Below, piece by piece: positions 17,109-26,047 of a stretch of DNA of 44,264 nt. Under the pieces are notes generated by a model. The model did no database searches. It had not been told where the DNA came from and worked only from the letters and a program-made list of their open reading frames with translations. Position 1 is the first letter of the stretch. Each line of letters starts with the position of its first letter. This stretch comes from Candidatus Latescibacterota bacterium (lineage in GTDB: Bacteria; Latescibacterota; Latescibacteria; Latescibacterales; Latescibacteraceae), in assembly GCA_016927495.1 (NCBI GenBank), contig JAFGMP010000256.1, forward strand, positions 1 through 44,264, read 5' to 3'. The translations under genes and the position numbers were made by a program.

Positions 17109-17900
17109 CTAACCTATATTTCGCGCGACACGGAATCCCATATAGTAACTCTGATTTATCCCCTCCCAACTGCAAAAACATGATCGTGCCGCCGAACGGC
17201 AGACAGACGGCTCGCTGAACCAGCTTCCGCCGCGAGTCATGTTGAGGCTGTGATAATAATGGAATGTCGGTATGATATCATGTACTGTCAGGTATTTCCC
17301 GTAACACATGCCCGGATTCCAGTCATCGTTGCAATACTCGAACACATTCCCATGCATATCGTACAGCCCCCATGCGTTCGGCTCCTTCTGCGCGACTGGA
17401 TGGGTCTTTCTTCCGCTGTTGCCTAAGTACCACCCGGCTCTGTTCAGGTCTTTTTCGGTATTGCCAGTGTAGAAATGCGAAGATGTTCCGGCGCGGCAGG
17501 CGTATTCCCATTCAGCTTCGGTTGGCATTCTAAAACCGTTTTTGCTGAAATCAGAGGTCTTTTGCTTCTCGTCATAACAAAGATCGAGACTCATTTGTTT
17601 ACTCAACAAGTTGCAGAATTTCATGATCTCTGATGGCCCGATGTTGGTTACAGGAAATGAGTTGCCGGTAAATGTCGAGGGATTGACACCGGTAATTTCC
17701 CTGTATTGCGCCTGCGTAATTTGAGTCTCGCCCAGTTGGAATGCTTTCAGTTTCACCGTGTGAGCCGGTTGTTCGTCGGGATAAAAGACATTGATATTCC
17801 CGGCAACATCTTCATCCTTGTCATATATATGTCCCATGGTAAAACTTCCCGAAGGGATCGCTACCATATACATGCCCTTCAAAACTTCGTGTTTATTCAT
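17109..17900 (-). CDS. FGE/SUMF1-domain protein (formylglycine-generating enzyme-like)
   Basis: A 263-residue protein made almost wholly of an FGE-sulfatase (SUMF1) domain. Markers are IPSGSFTMG near the start, FQLGETQITQAQYREITG, RMPTEAEWEYACRAGT, GLYDMHGNVFEYCND, TRGGSWFSEPSVCRSAAR and GFRVAR at the end. True FGE enzymes oxidise a sulfatase cysteine to formylglycine using two cysteines in GGSYLCHASYC. Here the first is S229 and only C234 remains, so sulfatase maturation is doubtful; many such domains have other or non-enzymatic roles. No signal peptide is evident, so it is probably cytoplasmic. A sulfatase gene starts beyond the right edge of the window, but it is about 26 kb away. Confidence 0.85.
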   Translation of the reverse strand: MNKHEVLKGMYMVAIPSGSFTMGHIYDKDEDVAGNINVFYPDEQPAHTVKLKAFQLGETQITQAQYREITGVNPSTFTGNSFPVTNIGPSEIMKFCNLLSKQMSLDLCYDEKQKTSDFSKNGFRMPTEAEWEYACRAGTSSHFYTGNTEKDLNRAGWYLGNSGRKTHPVAQKEPNAWGLYDMHGNVFEYCNDDWNPGMCYGKYLTVHDIIPTFHYYHSLNMTRGGSWFSEPSVCRSAARSCFCSWEGINQSYYMGFRVARNIG

Positions 17901-17960
17901 TTTGTATGACTTTCTTTGTATGAAATTTTATTATTCATAATATTAATATTTATATCCTTG

Positions 17961-17980
17961 CCGATCCGTGTTCATCCGTG
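17961..17980. repeat. short 10-bp-period direct repeat (ATCCGTG twice)
   Basis: CCGATCCGTGTTCATCCGTG contains ATCCGTG at 17964-17970 and again at 17974-17980, exactly 10 bases apart, just after the ThuA gene end. It resembles the ATCCGTGTTCATCCGTGG repeat seen in many uncultured genomes, and shares the 10-bp spacing of the repeats around the GxxExxY gene. Confidence 0.5.
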
Positions 17981-17989
17981 GCAAAAATA

Positions 17990-18823
17990 TTAACCTTCAT
18001 ATACCGGAATATCCCGTTTCATTGCCCAATGTGCTCCTCGCCAGATCAGCGGCAAATAATTAGGGTCCTGGTAGGCAAAATAGGTGTGGCCGGCGAGAAA
18101 TCCCACAACCCGTCCATTGCCCTGATCCAGGCACCAGCCCCCGTAATCGCGGCGTTTATCGGTATATCCCGTGGTTTCATACAATGGTGTGACATTTTCG
18201 TTAACTATCTCGGCGCCGAAATTTTCATCGAGTGGTATATCAAAACTTTTCATGCCCTGTGTGATGGGATGATCCTGATTGAAATTATGCAGACGGACAA
18301 TTTGCAGCGGCCCGTGTATAATGGGATTGACTCCGAGCAATTCCATGAATTTCGGTTTACGAAATGACCAGACAGTGCAGTGAAGGCTCATGAAACCCAT
18401 GCCGCGGTTTTTGACATTGTCCACAATGGCATCGGCAAGTTCATCGCTCATATATCCGTCCTGCGGCGGCGCTTCCTCGAATATGGGGCCGGGTACCCAG
18501 CCGGGCAGGGAGCCCATCCAGCGCTGGATAATCAGAAGGTCGGCATCGCTGATAAGCTCAGGTGTAACATACCGGGCATCGTGCACAGTCAAAACGTTCC
18601 ATCCGGCCTTCTCGCAAATACTCCGTATCGCCGGTTCCTGAGCCATAAAGTTGTGTAATACATCGCCGCCGAGAAAAACAACCCTGGTTTCTCCGGGTAC
18701 TTTCGGTTTTATATCCTTCGGCATGGCGGCAAACGATTGTGATGGCATAATCGCTGTTGATGCGAGCGAAGCAAGCCCGGTTTTGATAACATTTCGACGG
18801 CTTGTTTTATTAAGTATGGCCAT
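17990..18823 (-). CDS. ThuA-like domain protein, Tat-exported
   Basis: A 277-residue ThuA-family (PF06283) protein with a class-I glutamine-amidotransferase-like fold. The start at 18823 has AGGAGATA upstream. The N-terminus has a Tat signal (TSRRNVIKTGLASLASTAIM, ending near SFA), so it is exported folded. The mature part contains TRVVFLGGDVLHNF, DADLLIIQRWMG, GMGFMSLHCTVW, HPITQGMKSFDIPLDE and GNGRVVGFLAGHTYFAY, all typical of ThuA. ThuA takes part in trehalose use through 3-keto sugars in rhizobia, and related proteins cluster with Gfo/Idh/MocA oxidoreductases. It is followed on the same strand by the FGE-like gene, and the DUF362 gene lies upstream. Its exact reaction is unknown. Confidence 0.85.
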   Translation of the reverse strand: MAILNKTSRRNVIKTGLASLASTAIMPSQSFAAMPKDIKPKVPGETRVVFLGGDVLHNFMAQEPAIRSICEKAGWNVLTVHDARYVTPELISDADLLIIQRWMGSLPGWVPGPIFEEAPPQDGYMSDELADAIVDNVKNRGMGFMSLHCTVWSFRKPKFMELLGVNPIIHGPLQIVRLHNFNQDHPITQGMKSFDIPLDENFGAEIVNENVTPLYETTGYTDKRRDYGGWCLDQGNGRVVGFLAGHTYFAYQDPNYLPLIWRGAHWAMKRDIPVYEG

Positions 18824-18856
18824 ACTATCTCCTTCGTATTATATATAAAATTACGT

Positions 18857-20527
18857 TTATCCTCTCATCAGCAGTATATCCTGTGTTTCGCTGTAATCAT
18901 TGAAGCGATAACGACAGGTGTATTTACCGGAATTGTATGTTTCGGTGTTCCATGAAGCCATATGGCTGCCGGAATACCGTATGGCATTGACAAGAACCAC
19001 CACAGTTTCGCCCTTATCATCGATAATTTCGAGCATCACATTGCCATTCTTTGGTACGCGGTATTCGATGGAAAGCATGGGATAGAATGCTGTCCGGGCG
19101 GTTTGAACGAGCACCTGTGCGCCGGGTTTGGATGGCACCGCCGGTTTATCCTCATATATGGCGTTGTAATCGAACGGTTCGTCGACGAGATGCCAGAACG
19201 GTTCGTTTTCTTTCTGCAAATAGTATGATTTGAGCGGTGTGCGGGTGAAATGTGTCAGCGGCGTACGGACAGCCTCGCTGTTGTGCCATCGATATACCGG
19301 TATATTCATGGGATTCAGACCGTTCAACATACCGCGTTCCATGGCAATATGGAAGAATCCGAAATTGCCAGGCTCATGGCCGCCAAGCCATTTGCCGACG
19401 ATATCGACTTTAAACGGGTCCATGCCAAAGATTAAAATATTTGTCATGTAATCCCATGCTTTACCTCTGGGATTATTATCGTTTCCTTCCGGATTGGGTC
19501 CCGGGCTGAAATTGCCGTCACGGCCATAGATGCCTTCCACAACATGGAGCCCGAATTTCGTAACGGACAGGCTGTCCAGTGTGCGGTGTGTCCAAAGTTC
19601 CTGGCATACTGTGTCATAACGGTCAACCCATGTTGCCGATGCATCACCCTCGTCTTTAATCGGCCTGTCCCAGCGTGGGAGTGTGCCGACATGCCGTTTC
19701 ATATAGGCTTGAAAGTCTTTTTCGACATTGGGATTTCTATGTTCGGGAGGCATAGTCAGAATACTGCCCATCTTCTGGCAGAAATGCTGATAACCGTTGG
19801 CGACAGCGCCCTGAAAATTTTTGCAGCACAGTGTAAGGCCCATCGAGTGTGCTTTAAATTTGGCTATGTTGAGCAAAAATGTATCCGGTGCATTAATCGG
19901 CCAGAGATAGGGGATTTTCCTGTATACGACACCATTTGGGACATCGACCCATTGAAGTTCTTCATCGTCGATTTCGGCGTTATTCCTCGACCATTCGGAT
20001 AATCGTTCATTATCGATACCCCTGACTCTGCCGTTCATGTTGTGCAGATCAGCCCCGGTGCGCTTAGCTATCGGGTAATACATATGCTTTTCCCAGTTGA
20101 TACAGTTGACCTCTCTCAGGAAAAATTGTTTTTTCGAGATACCTAACTGTTTCATCCCCTCGATAACACCTTCCACAAAATGGGGGTCGGTGATTATCCC
20201 CATGGTATCGTATGTGTTTCCGCCGCCGCCGGTAATATTGGGTTTTATCGGAATGAGACGGGATGTCGGAATGCCGGATTCATCCATGGGGACTAAAACC
20301 TCCCGCGCGAATCTCTCCCCTTCGAATTTATTGGCTTTAGCATTAGTTTTAACATCGACATCGGTGAACATTATAAAAACTGCTTCGGGATGATTTTCGA
20401 TGAAAGGATGCACCCCGAAATATCCGGTCGTTTTTCTGTCTCGGGCGGCAAAAATCTTGAGAGGACACACCATGCCCACGTTTGCCGCAAGAACGGCAGT
20501 TTTAATAAAATCCCTGCGATTGAACAT
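18857..20527 (-). CDS. DUF362 protein with Tat signal and FlgD-like C-terminal tail
   Basis: A 556-residue exported protein. The Tat signal is MFNRRDFIKTAVLAANVGMV, and GGAGATAATA precedes the ATG. The body matches the DUF362 family: RLIPIKPNITGGGGNTY, then FLLNIAKFKAHSMGLTLCCKNFQG, and FGLHVVEGIYGRDGNF with FKVDIVGKWLGGHEPG. The family is uncharacterised; no 4Fe-4S ferredoxin repeat is visible here. The last roughly 70 residues (NVMLEIIDDKGETVVVLVNA, then SASWN-like strands, ending RFNDYSETQDILLMRG) look like an FlgD Ig-like or secretion-sorting tail common in FCB bacteria. It is a paralogue of the 21864 gene, which lacks this tail. It lies 33 bases upstream of ThuA on the same strand, so the two are probably co-transcribed. 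Confidence 0.8.
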   Translation of the reverse strand: MFNRRDFIKTAVLAANVGMVCPLKIFAARDRKTTGYFGVHPFIENHPEAVFIMFTDVDVKTNAKANKFEGERFAREVLVPMDESGIPTSRLIPIKPNITGGGGNTYDTMGIITDPHFVEGVIEGMKQLGISKKQFFLREVNCINWEKHMYYPIAKRTGADLHNMNGRVRGIDNERLSEWSRNNAEIDDEELQWVDVPNGVVYRKIPYLWPINAPDTFLLNIAKFKAHSMGLTLCCKNFQGAVANGYQHFCQKMGSILTMPPEHRNPNVEKDFQAYMKRHVGTLPRWDRPIKDEGDASATWVDRYDTVCQELWTHRTLDSLSVTKFGLHVVEGIYGRDGNFSPGPNPEGNDNNPRGKAWDYMTNILIFGMDPFKVDIVGKWLGGHEPGNFGFFHIAMERGMLNGLNPMNIPVYRWHNSEAVRTPLTHFTRTPLKSYYLQKENEPFWHLVDEPFDYNAIYEDKPAVPSKPGAQVLVQTARTAFYPMLSIEYRVPKNGNVMLEIIDDKGETVVVLVNAIRYSGSHMASWNTETYNSGKYTCRYRFNDYSETQDILLMRG

Positions 20528-20607
20528 TATTATCTCCGGTGGTTTGTTTTTTAAGATATGTTTGATCTATCTAAAAATCATATAGCTATTCCTGATCATC
20601 CTTATTT

Positions 20608-21492
20608 CTACCAACCTTGAATCCTCATTCGTATCGAGAAAAGTGAAGAACGGGCGGTGATAAAGAGCGTTTTTTTATCTTTGCCGCCAAAACAGACATT
20701 TGTCGGTTTGCCGGGAACCTTTATGGATTCGATTTTTTTACCTGACGGATTATAAACCTCGATGGACTCCTCCATGGTAATATACACATTTCCTGCGCTG
20801 TCGACAGCCAAACCGTCATAACCTTCCGGAGCAAACAGCCTTTTATCCGACAATGTGCCGTCGGCATTGACCGTGTACACATAGGTTTTATCAACAGGAG
20901 TCTCGGTAACATATACCAGAGCGCCGTCAGGAGAGCCGACGATACCGTTAGGTTTGGTAAGATCATGCGCCGCTCTGATGATAGTATCAGTGTCGGGTTT
21001 GATATAAAAGATATGGAAGCCGTCCTGCTCGACCTCCTCCTCTAAAGGGGAAAAACGGGGATCGGTAAAATAGACGCCGCCTTTTGCATCTACCCAGATG
21101 TCATTGGGACTGTTAAAGAGTTTGCCGTTGAATGTGTTCGGGAAATCTAAAACATCACCGTCGGGGCTTACCCTTTTAATGCGGTGTTCTCTTGCGGCAC
21201 ACACCCAGAGGTAACCCCCCTTGTCGAAATATAATCCGATAGGCCCGCCCATTTTTTCCTTGAAAACCGATAATGTACCGTCAACCGACCATATATGGAT
21301 TCTGTCATTGCCGTAATCACTGAAATAGATGTTGCCTTCGCTGTCGGATACGGGGCCTTCCGAGAACTTGAAACCATCGGCACATTTTTCGATTTTTGCA
21401 TCCGGCGTTACAACACCGGCCGGTTCAGCACCATGAATGGGATTAATGCTGAGTGCTGTAATCAATAAAAGTGAATTTAATAACAGCATCAT
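20608..21492 (-). CDS. SMP-30/gluconolactonase-like beta-propeller, exported
   Basis: A 294-residue six-bladed propeller of the SMP-30/gluconolaconase/LRE-like family. The frame is open to 21684, but the upstream part contains a dispersed repeat (21515-21532). I chose the ATG at 21492, preceded by AAAGGAAA; it gives a clean signal peptide (MMLLLNSLLLITALSINPIHG). Marker strings are FKFSEGPVSDSEGNIYFSDY, NDIWVDAKGGVYFTDPRF, LTKPNGIVGSPDGALVYVTE, GYDGLAVDSAGNVYITMEE and PTNVCFGGKDKKTLFITA. The conserved Glu, Asn and Asp bind a divalent metal in lactonases. It probably hydrolyses a sugar lactone formed by the oxidoreductases nearby, in the periplasm. It lies just upstream of the DUF362 gene on the same strand. 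Confidence 0.87.
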   Translation of the reverse strand: MMLLLNSLLLITALSINPIHGAEPAGVVTPDAKIEKCADGFKFSEGPVSDSEGNIYFSDYGNDRIHIWSVDGTLSVFKEKMGGPIGLYFDKGGYLWVCAAREHRIKRVSPDGDVLDFPNTFNGKLFNSPNDIWVDAKGGVYFTDPRFSPLEEEVEQDGFHIFYIKPDTDTIIRAAHDLTKPNGIVGSPDGALVYVTETPVDKTYVYTVNADGTLSDKRLFAPEGYDGLAVDSAGNVYITMEESIEVYNPSGKKIESIKVPGKPTNVCFGGKDKKTLFITARSSLFSIRMRIQGW

Positions 21493-21863
21493 GTAAATTT
21501 TTCCTTTAATGTTTCCCTCGACAGGCTCAGGGAGCTTAAATGATACTCTGAAATCCACTGGCTGAGCATGTTTTAATTGTTTGATGTATTCCTGCAAGAA
21601 AAGCTCCGAAAAAAACCAACAACGTAAAATATATAAGCCTTCAACATAAATTATAACATTTGTTCTGATTTCATCAAAGATCATAATTTTATATACTTTA
21701 GCCGGTCAATAAAAGTTTCGTACGATTTTTCGTAATCCGGTTCATTCAATTTTTAATTCTTATTCCTAATAATCGACATTCATGCTTATATTATATAACA
21801 ACTTATTGTCTTTTTTTACATTTTTTGAATTTTGATAATGTTTTCTCATATTTAGGAGGCGCA
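21493..21863. promoter_or_regulatory. divergent intergenic region with a dispersed repeat
   Basis: About 370 AT-rich bases between the SMP-30-like gene and the divergent second DUF362 gene, so it should hold two promoters. CCCTCGACAGGCTCAGGG at 21515-21532 is a known-looking dispersed palindromic repeat; the frame it opens looks like an extended N-terminus of the SMP-30 protein. No -35/-10 pair could be assigned with confidence. Confidence 0.45.
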
Positions 21864-23315
21864 ATGAAACGACGAAATTTTTTGACCCGGTCAGGCTCTG
21901 CAGCGGCAGGCCTTGCGGCATCGACAACCTATGAGTTTTTTGCCAATAATCCGGTTATGGCTTTCCCTACCAGCAAAGGCACAGGTGTGGAGGAGGCAAA
22001 TTACTATCTCGAAAGCGGCAAAGAAAAGAACATAATGCCCGAGGTTCGGCCGGAAATCCTTAATAATCCACGGGCGGTGTTTCTGATCGAAACGAATGTG
22101 GATGCCCGTAAAGACAAGACCGGCCATTACACCGAGGCGGTTGACCAACTCCGCAGCGAGGGACAGCGTATCGCCCGGATGCTCTTTGTAAGGGGAGCGA
22201 AAAAAGGAGGCACAACATTCATCAAACCAAATTTTACCGGCGTACCCGAACATAAGTTCAACCGGACTAACGGAGTGTATACCTCCCCCGATTTTGTGGT
22301 CGGAGTCATAGAGCATCTTCGTGAAATCGGCAATGGCAATGTTGCATGCGGTGATAATCCCATCGATGCTGTGAATCACCGTCAGGGCGGCGTATATGAT
22401 GCTTTCGATCCCTATGGTGTTTTGATGATCGAAGCCGGTTACGAACAGTTCGAGCACTACAATAAGAATGAGTTGAACTGGAGCGATCCGGTAAAATCCC
22501 CTGTCTGGAACCGTATCCCGTATTTCAAACCAATTCTCGATGACGACAATTTTCTGATCAATATCGCAACGTTGAAATGTCATTTAACTGCGCTGACAAC
22601 CCTTACGGTTAAAAACTTGCAGGGTTGTGCGGTCAGAGGTTTCGGCCAGTTCTGCTGGCCCGGTATTCAGCTTGAACTTCAGTCCGAAACAGCGGGTATC
22701 GATTTCAACCGCGGTTTTCAGAAAAATGCCATTCAAAATGTCGAAGCGTTATTCCTTAAACACAAAGCGGCCGGTTTTAAACGCTGGGAAGCAAATACTG
22801 CCCAATCCGGTGATTACACCAAATACAACGAACTTGGTGGTTACGAGACCTATCGGAAAGTAAAAAACGATGTCGATGCACGCCGTGATTTTCTCAAACA
22901 GGTAGGCAGTTTGTTCCGTCAGGAATCATGGATACACCGCGGACTGGATAACGCTGCAACGCTGAAACCGAAGCTCAATATAATCGAGGGTATCATCGGG
23001 TTGGACGGCAACGAGCACGGATGGTGGAATATCGGAGATGATCAACTTATAAATATTGTTATCGCCGGTTGTTCTCCGTTTGAGGTAGATGCTGTCGGAA
23101 CATATATCATGGGTCATGACCCCGACGAAATCTGGTATACCCGCGTTGCCAAAGAAAAAGGCCTTGGGGAATGCGATATCAATAAAATCGATATTTATTG
23201 GATTCGCGTGAACGGCAACATAGAACCGGTCAAAAATATTGACGAAATTAAACGTCACCCGCTCGGAGTGAACTGGGCGCGGAGCGATAATCCGGAAGAG
23301 CGGCTGTTCTGGTGA
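21864..23315 (+). CDS. DUF362 protein, Tat-exported
   Basis: A 483-residue DUF362-family protein. I chose the ATG at 21864 because AGGAGG lies directly before it; the open frame runs back to 21825. The Tat signal reads MKRRNFLTRSGSAAAGLAAS. The body parallels the 18857-20527 protein: TTFIKPNFTGVPEHKFN, NFLINIATLKCHLTALTTLT, VKNLQGCAVRGFGQFCW, KLNIIEGIIGLDGNEHGW and SPFEVDAVGTYIMGHDPDEI. It lacks the C-terminal FlgD-like tail and any ferredoxin cysteine cluster. Function is unknown. It heads a plus-strand run that continues with an alcohol dehydrogenase, a Gfo/Idh/MocA protein and an SDR, so it may take part in the same oxidative pathway. Confidence 0.82.
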   Translation: MKRRNFLTRSGSAAAGLAASTTYEFFANNPVMAFPTSKGTGVEEANYYLESGKEKNIMPEVRPEILNNPRAVFLIETNVDARKDKTGHYTEAVDQLRSEGQRIARMLFVRGAKKGGTTFIKPNFTGVPEHKFNRTNGVYTSPDFVVGVIEHLREIGNGNVACGDNPIDAVNHRQGGVYDAFDPYGVLMIEAGYEQFEHYNKNELNWSDPVKSPVWNRIPYFKPILDDDNFLINIATLKCHLTALTTLTVKNLQGCAVRGFGQFCWPGIQLELQSETAGIDFNRGFQKNAIQNVEALFLKHKAAGFKRWEANTAQSGDYTKYNELGGYETYRKVKNDVDARRDFLKQVGSLFRQESWIHRGLDNAATLKPKLNIIEGIIGLDGNEHGWWNIGDDQLINIVIAGCSPFEVDAVGTYIMGHDPDEIWYTRVAKEKGLGECDINKIDIYWIRVNGNIEPVKNIDEIKRHPLGVNWARSDNPEERLFW

Positions 23316-23512
23316 AAAATGATGTATGAAAAGCCTGTTATTTTTTTCCTCTCTAAAGGTTAGAGGTATTAAGGAATGATTTCAATACATGGTCTGAACC
23401 ATGATTTACATAATGAAAAGATTTTAATAAATAAACTTGATTGGTGGTGGTATAGCATATTTTCTTTTTCTTATCTCCCGGTCAATTCCTCTTGACTTTA
23501 TACATACACCCA

Positions 23513-23548
23513 TTCTCCGAAGTAGTGATTACTACAAAGGATGAAGAG
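23513..23548. repeat. small palindromic repeat (copy 1)
   Basis: TTCTCCGAAGTAGTGATTAC followed by TACAAAGGATGAAGAG forms an imperfect palindrome around AGTAGT / ACTAC. It matches 39281-39315 at about 27 of 35 positions, so it looks like a dispersed element. It lies just before the alcohol dehydrogenase gene and may alter its leader. Confidence 0.45.
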
Positions 23549-23576
23549 TGTGAAGGCAAACAAAAAGGAAACCACA

Positions 23577-24608
23577 ATGAAAGCATTGGTTTTAAAAGAA
23601 TACAATCGTTTCGAGTATGAAGAGGTACCAATTCCCGCAATCATGAATAACGATGTCCTTATTCAGGTTAAGGCATGCGGGATATGCGGCAGCGATGTCC
23701 ATGGCATGGACGGCAGCACCGGACGACGGATTCCACCGCTGATCATGGGACATGAGGCGAGCGGAATTATTGTTGACACAGGCGCTGAGGTTACGCAATT
23801 AAAAAATGGAGACTGGGTGACATTCGACTCGACCATATATTGCGGAGTCTGTTATTTCTGCAAGCGGGGAAACATAAACCTGTGCGACAACCGCCGTGTT
23901 CTGGGTGTATCCTGCGACGAGTACCGTCAGCACGGCGCTTTTGCCGAATATGTGGCGGTGCCGCAGCATATTGTGTATCCCCTGCCGGATAGGCTTTCCT
24001 TCGAGCATGCATCGATGGTCGAGCCGCTTTCGGTGGCATTTCATGCGGTCGGACGGACACCGAAATCACTGAACGATACCGCTGTTGTGGTCGGCTCCGG
24101 TATGATAGGGCTTCTGACTATACAGGCACTCCGTGCTGCAGGATGCGGTACGATCATCGCGGTAGATATCGATAAGGGGCGGTTGGAGCAGGCAAAAGAA
24201 CTCGGCGCAGATATCGGACTGAGTTCCGGGAGTGATAATATAACCGCTGAAATCAGACGTGTTACCGGCGGGCGCGGCGCCGATATTGCGTTTGAAATTG
24301 TCGGCAATACTCCGGCGTTTAAAACCAGTCTGGCTTCACTCCATAAAGGCGGCCACCTTACGCTGGTGGGTAATCTGTCGCCGGAAATTGAGATGTCGCT
24401 TCAGTCCGTTGTGACCCGTGAGATCACTATGTATGGTTCATGCGCATCATGCGGGGAATATCCGGCATGCCTCGATATGATGGCACGAGGCGCTGTAAAT
24501 GTGGATGCGCTGATCAGCGCCACTGCGCCGCTTTCGGAGGGAGCATCGTGGTTTCAACGGTTGTATGACCGTGAACCGGGATTAATGAAAGTAATTCTGA
24601 AACCATAG
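23577..24608 (+). CDS. zinc-dependent alcohol/polyol dehydrogenase (MDR family)
   Basis: A 343-residue medium-chain dehydrogenase of the sorbitol/threonine dehydrogenase type. I chose ATG 23577 (AAAAAGGAAA upstream, MKALVLKEY typical start); an in-frame ATG at 23541 would add twelve poor residues. Catalytic zinc ligands are C37 in CGICGSD and H59-E60 in GHEASG. The structural zinc site has C89, C92, C95 and C103. The NAD-binding motif is VVVGSGMIGLLTIQA, followed by IAVDIDKGRLEQAKELGAD; the Asp favours NAD. It would oxidise a secondary alcohol of a sugar or polyol in the cytoplasm. The preceding gene is a DUF362 protein and the next is a Tat-exported Gfo/Idh/MocA protein. Substrate is not readable. 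Confidence 0.92.
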   Translation: MKALVLKEYNRFEYEEVPIPAIMNNDVLIQVKACGICGSDVHGMDGSTGRRIPPLIMGHEASGIIVDTGAEVTQLKNGDWVTFDSTIYCGVCYFCKRGNINLCDNRRVLGVSCDEYRQHGAFAEYVAVPQHIVYPLPDRLSFEHASMVEPLSVAFHAVGRTPKSLNDTAVVVGSGMIGLLTIQALRAAGCGTIIAVDIDKGRLEQAKELGADIGLSSGSDNITAEIRRVTGGRGADIAFEIVGNTPAFKTSLASLHKGGHLTLVGNLSPEIEMSLQSVVTREITMYGSCASCGEYPACLDMMARGAVNVDALISATAPLSEGASWFQRLYDREPGLMKVILKP

Positions 24609-24667
24609 ATAATACCTGAAATATGCTGCACACAATGATGTCAATTCACTATACGAGGTGATCAATT

Positions 24668-25990
24668 ATGACTGCGGAAAAAGAACAATCGCGACGAACA
24701 TTTCTGAAAACGACAGTCAGAACTGCCGGAGCTTTTGCAGCTATGCCGTATTTTGTTCCGGCATCCGCATGGGGCGCCAACGGTCAGGTTACACCGGGAA
24801 ACCGTGTAACTGTGGGTTTTATAGGTACCGGCGGTCAGGGTTCGTTCCTCCTGGGTAAATTTCTTGCTATCGATGATGTACAGGTGCTTGCGGTTTGTGA
24901 TGCTGACACACAGCGCCGCAATAAAGCTAAAAACACAGTGGAGAGTTACTATTCGGAACATGCTTCCACAGGTAGTTATAAAAGGTGTGATGACTACAAA
25001 GATTTTCGTGACCTGCTTGCCCGTGAAGATATAGACGCTGTCGTGATAGCCACTCCCGATAACTGGCATGCGATAATGGCTGTTCAGGCGGCACAGGCAG
25101 GCAAGGATATCTATGGCGAAAAACCGCTGGCGCTGACGGTACAAGAGGGCCGGGCAATCTGCAACGCTGTGAAGCGATACGAGCGTGTTTTTCAAACCGG
25201 CAGTCACCGCCGCTCCGTGGAGCGTTTCCGCGCAGGTTGTGAACTGGTTCGGAACGGATACATCGGTAAGCTTCACACCATCCATACCTCGGTACCATCG
25301 GGCTCGGTCATCGATCCACAGCCGGAAATGCCTATCCCTGAAGGATTTGATTACAATATGTGGCTGGGGCCGGCCCCCTGGCAGCCATTCACAGAGTTAC
25401 GGTGGAATCCGAGGCCGAGTTTTATCCTTGATTACGGAAACGGTATGATTACCGACCTTGGGACGCATTTTAACGATATCGCCCAGTGGGGGCACGGAAC
25501 CGAATATACCGGCCCGGTGACAATCGACGGCAAGGGTGAGTTCCCGCGAAGCGGACTCTATGACACCGTGGTGCATCTTCGTATCGAATATGAATTTGCC
25601 GACGGGGTAAGAATGATATGTGTGGATAAATACCCCAAGCCATTGATCAGCGCCCGGTTCGAGGGAACAGAGGGCTGGATCGATATAGGTTACGATGAAA
25701 CTACCACCGAACCTGAATCGCTCAGGAGTGTTATAATCGGAAGGGACGGCATTCATCTGTACAGGTCACTCGACCACCACCGCACTTTTATCAAATGCGT
25801 CAAATCACGGGAAGAAACTGCAGCACCGGCAGAGGTCGGGCACCGGTCTGCCACTTTGTGCATTCTGGGGAATATTTCGATGCGACTGGGGCGAAAATTG
25901 TATTGGGTCCCTGAACACGAGACATTTCTCAATGATGATGAAGCAAACAGGATGTTGTTCAGGTCAATGCGCTCACCCTGGTTTGTCTGA
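24668..25990 (+). CDS. Gfo/Idh/MocA family oxidoreductase, Tat-exported
   Basis: A 440-residue NAD(P)-dependent sugar oxidoreductase. The start has GAGGTGAT upstream. The Tat signal is EQSRRTFLKTTVRTAGAFAA. The Rossmann domain has VGFIGTGGQGSFLLGKF, the family motif EKP in YGEKPLALTVQEGRAICNA, and ATPDNWHAIMAVQAAQAGK. The C-terminal domain has the glycan-like stretch NMWLGPAPWQPF and DYGNGMITDLGTHFNDIAQW. Tat-exported members often keep their nucleotide tightly bound and oxidise sugars or glycosides in the periplasm; in recent work such enzymes act in 3-keto-glycoside routes. The SDR gene follows 57 bases later. The exact substrate is not readable. Confidence 0.92.
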   Translation: MTAEKEQSRRTFLKTTVRTAGAFAAMPYFVPASAWGANGQVTPGNRVTVGFIGTGGQGSFLLGKFLAIDDVQVLAVCDADTQRRNKAKNTVESYYSEHASTGSYKRCDDYKDFRDLLAREDIDAVVIATPDNWHAIMAVQAAQAGKDIYGEKPLALTVQEGRAICNAVKRYERVFQTGSHRRSVERFRAGCELVRNGYIGKLHTIHTSVPSGSVIDPQPEMPIPEGFDYNMWLGPAPWQPFTELRWNPRPSFILDYGNGMITDLGTHFNDIAQWGHGTEYTGPVTIDGKGEFPRSGLYDTVVHLRIEYEFADGVRMICVDKYPKPLISARFEGTEGWIDIGYDETTTEPESLRSVIIGRDGIHLYRSLDHHRTFIKCVKSREETAAPAEVGHRSATLCILGNISMRLGRKLYWVPEHETFLNDDEANRMLFRSMRSPWFV

Positions 25991-26047
25991 ATTTAGTGAA
26001 AAAAACACTTGTTGGTTTTTTTATAAAAAAAGGAAGGAATTTCAACG

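Noticed and set aside
21891-22583. A 230-codon open frame antisense to the second DUF362 gene
   Set aside because: It lies wholly within a gene with clear motifs and a Tat signal, has no ribosome site and resembles no protein; it is a shadow frame.
24662-25285. A 207-codon open frame antisense to the Gfo/Idh/MocA gene
   Set aside because: The sense frame has the Tat signal, Rossmann motif and EKP; the antisense product is Cys- and Ser-rich with no recognisable fold.
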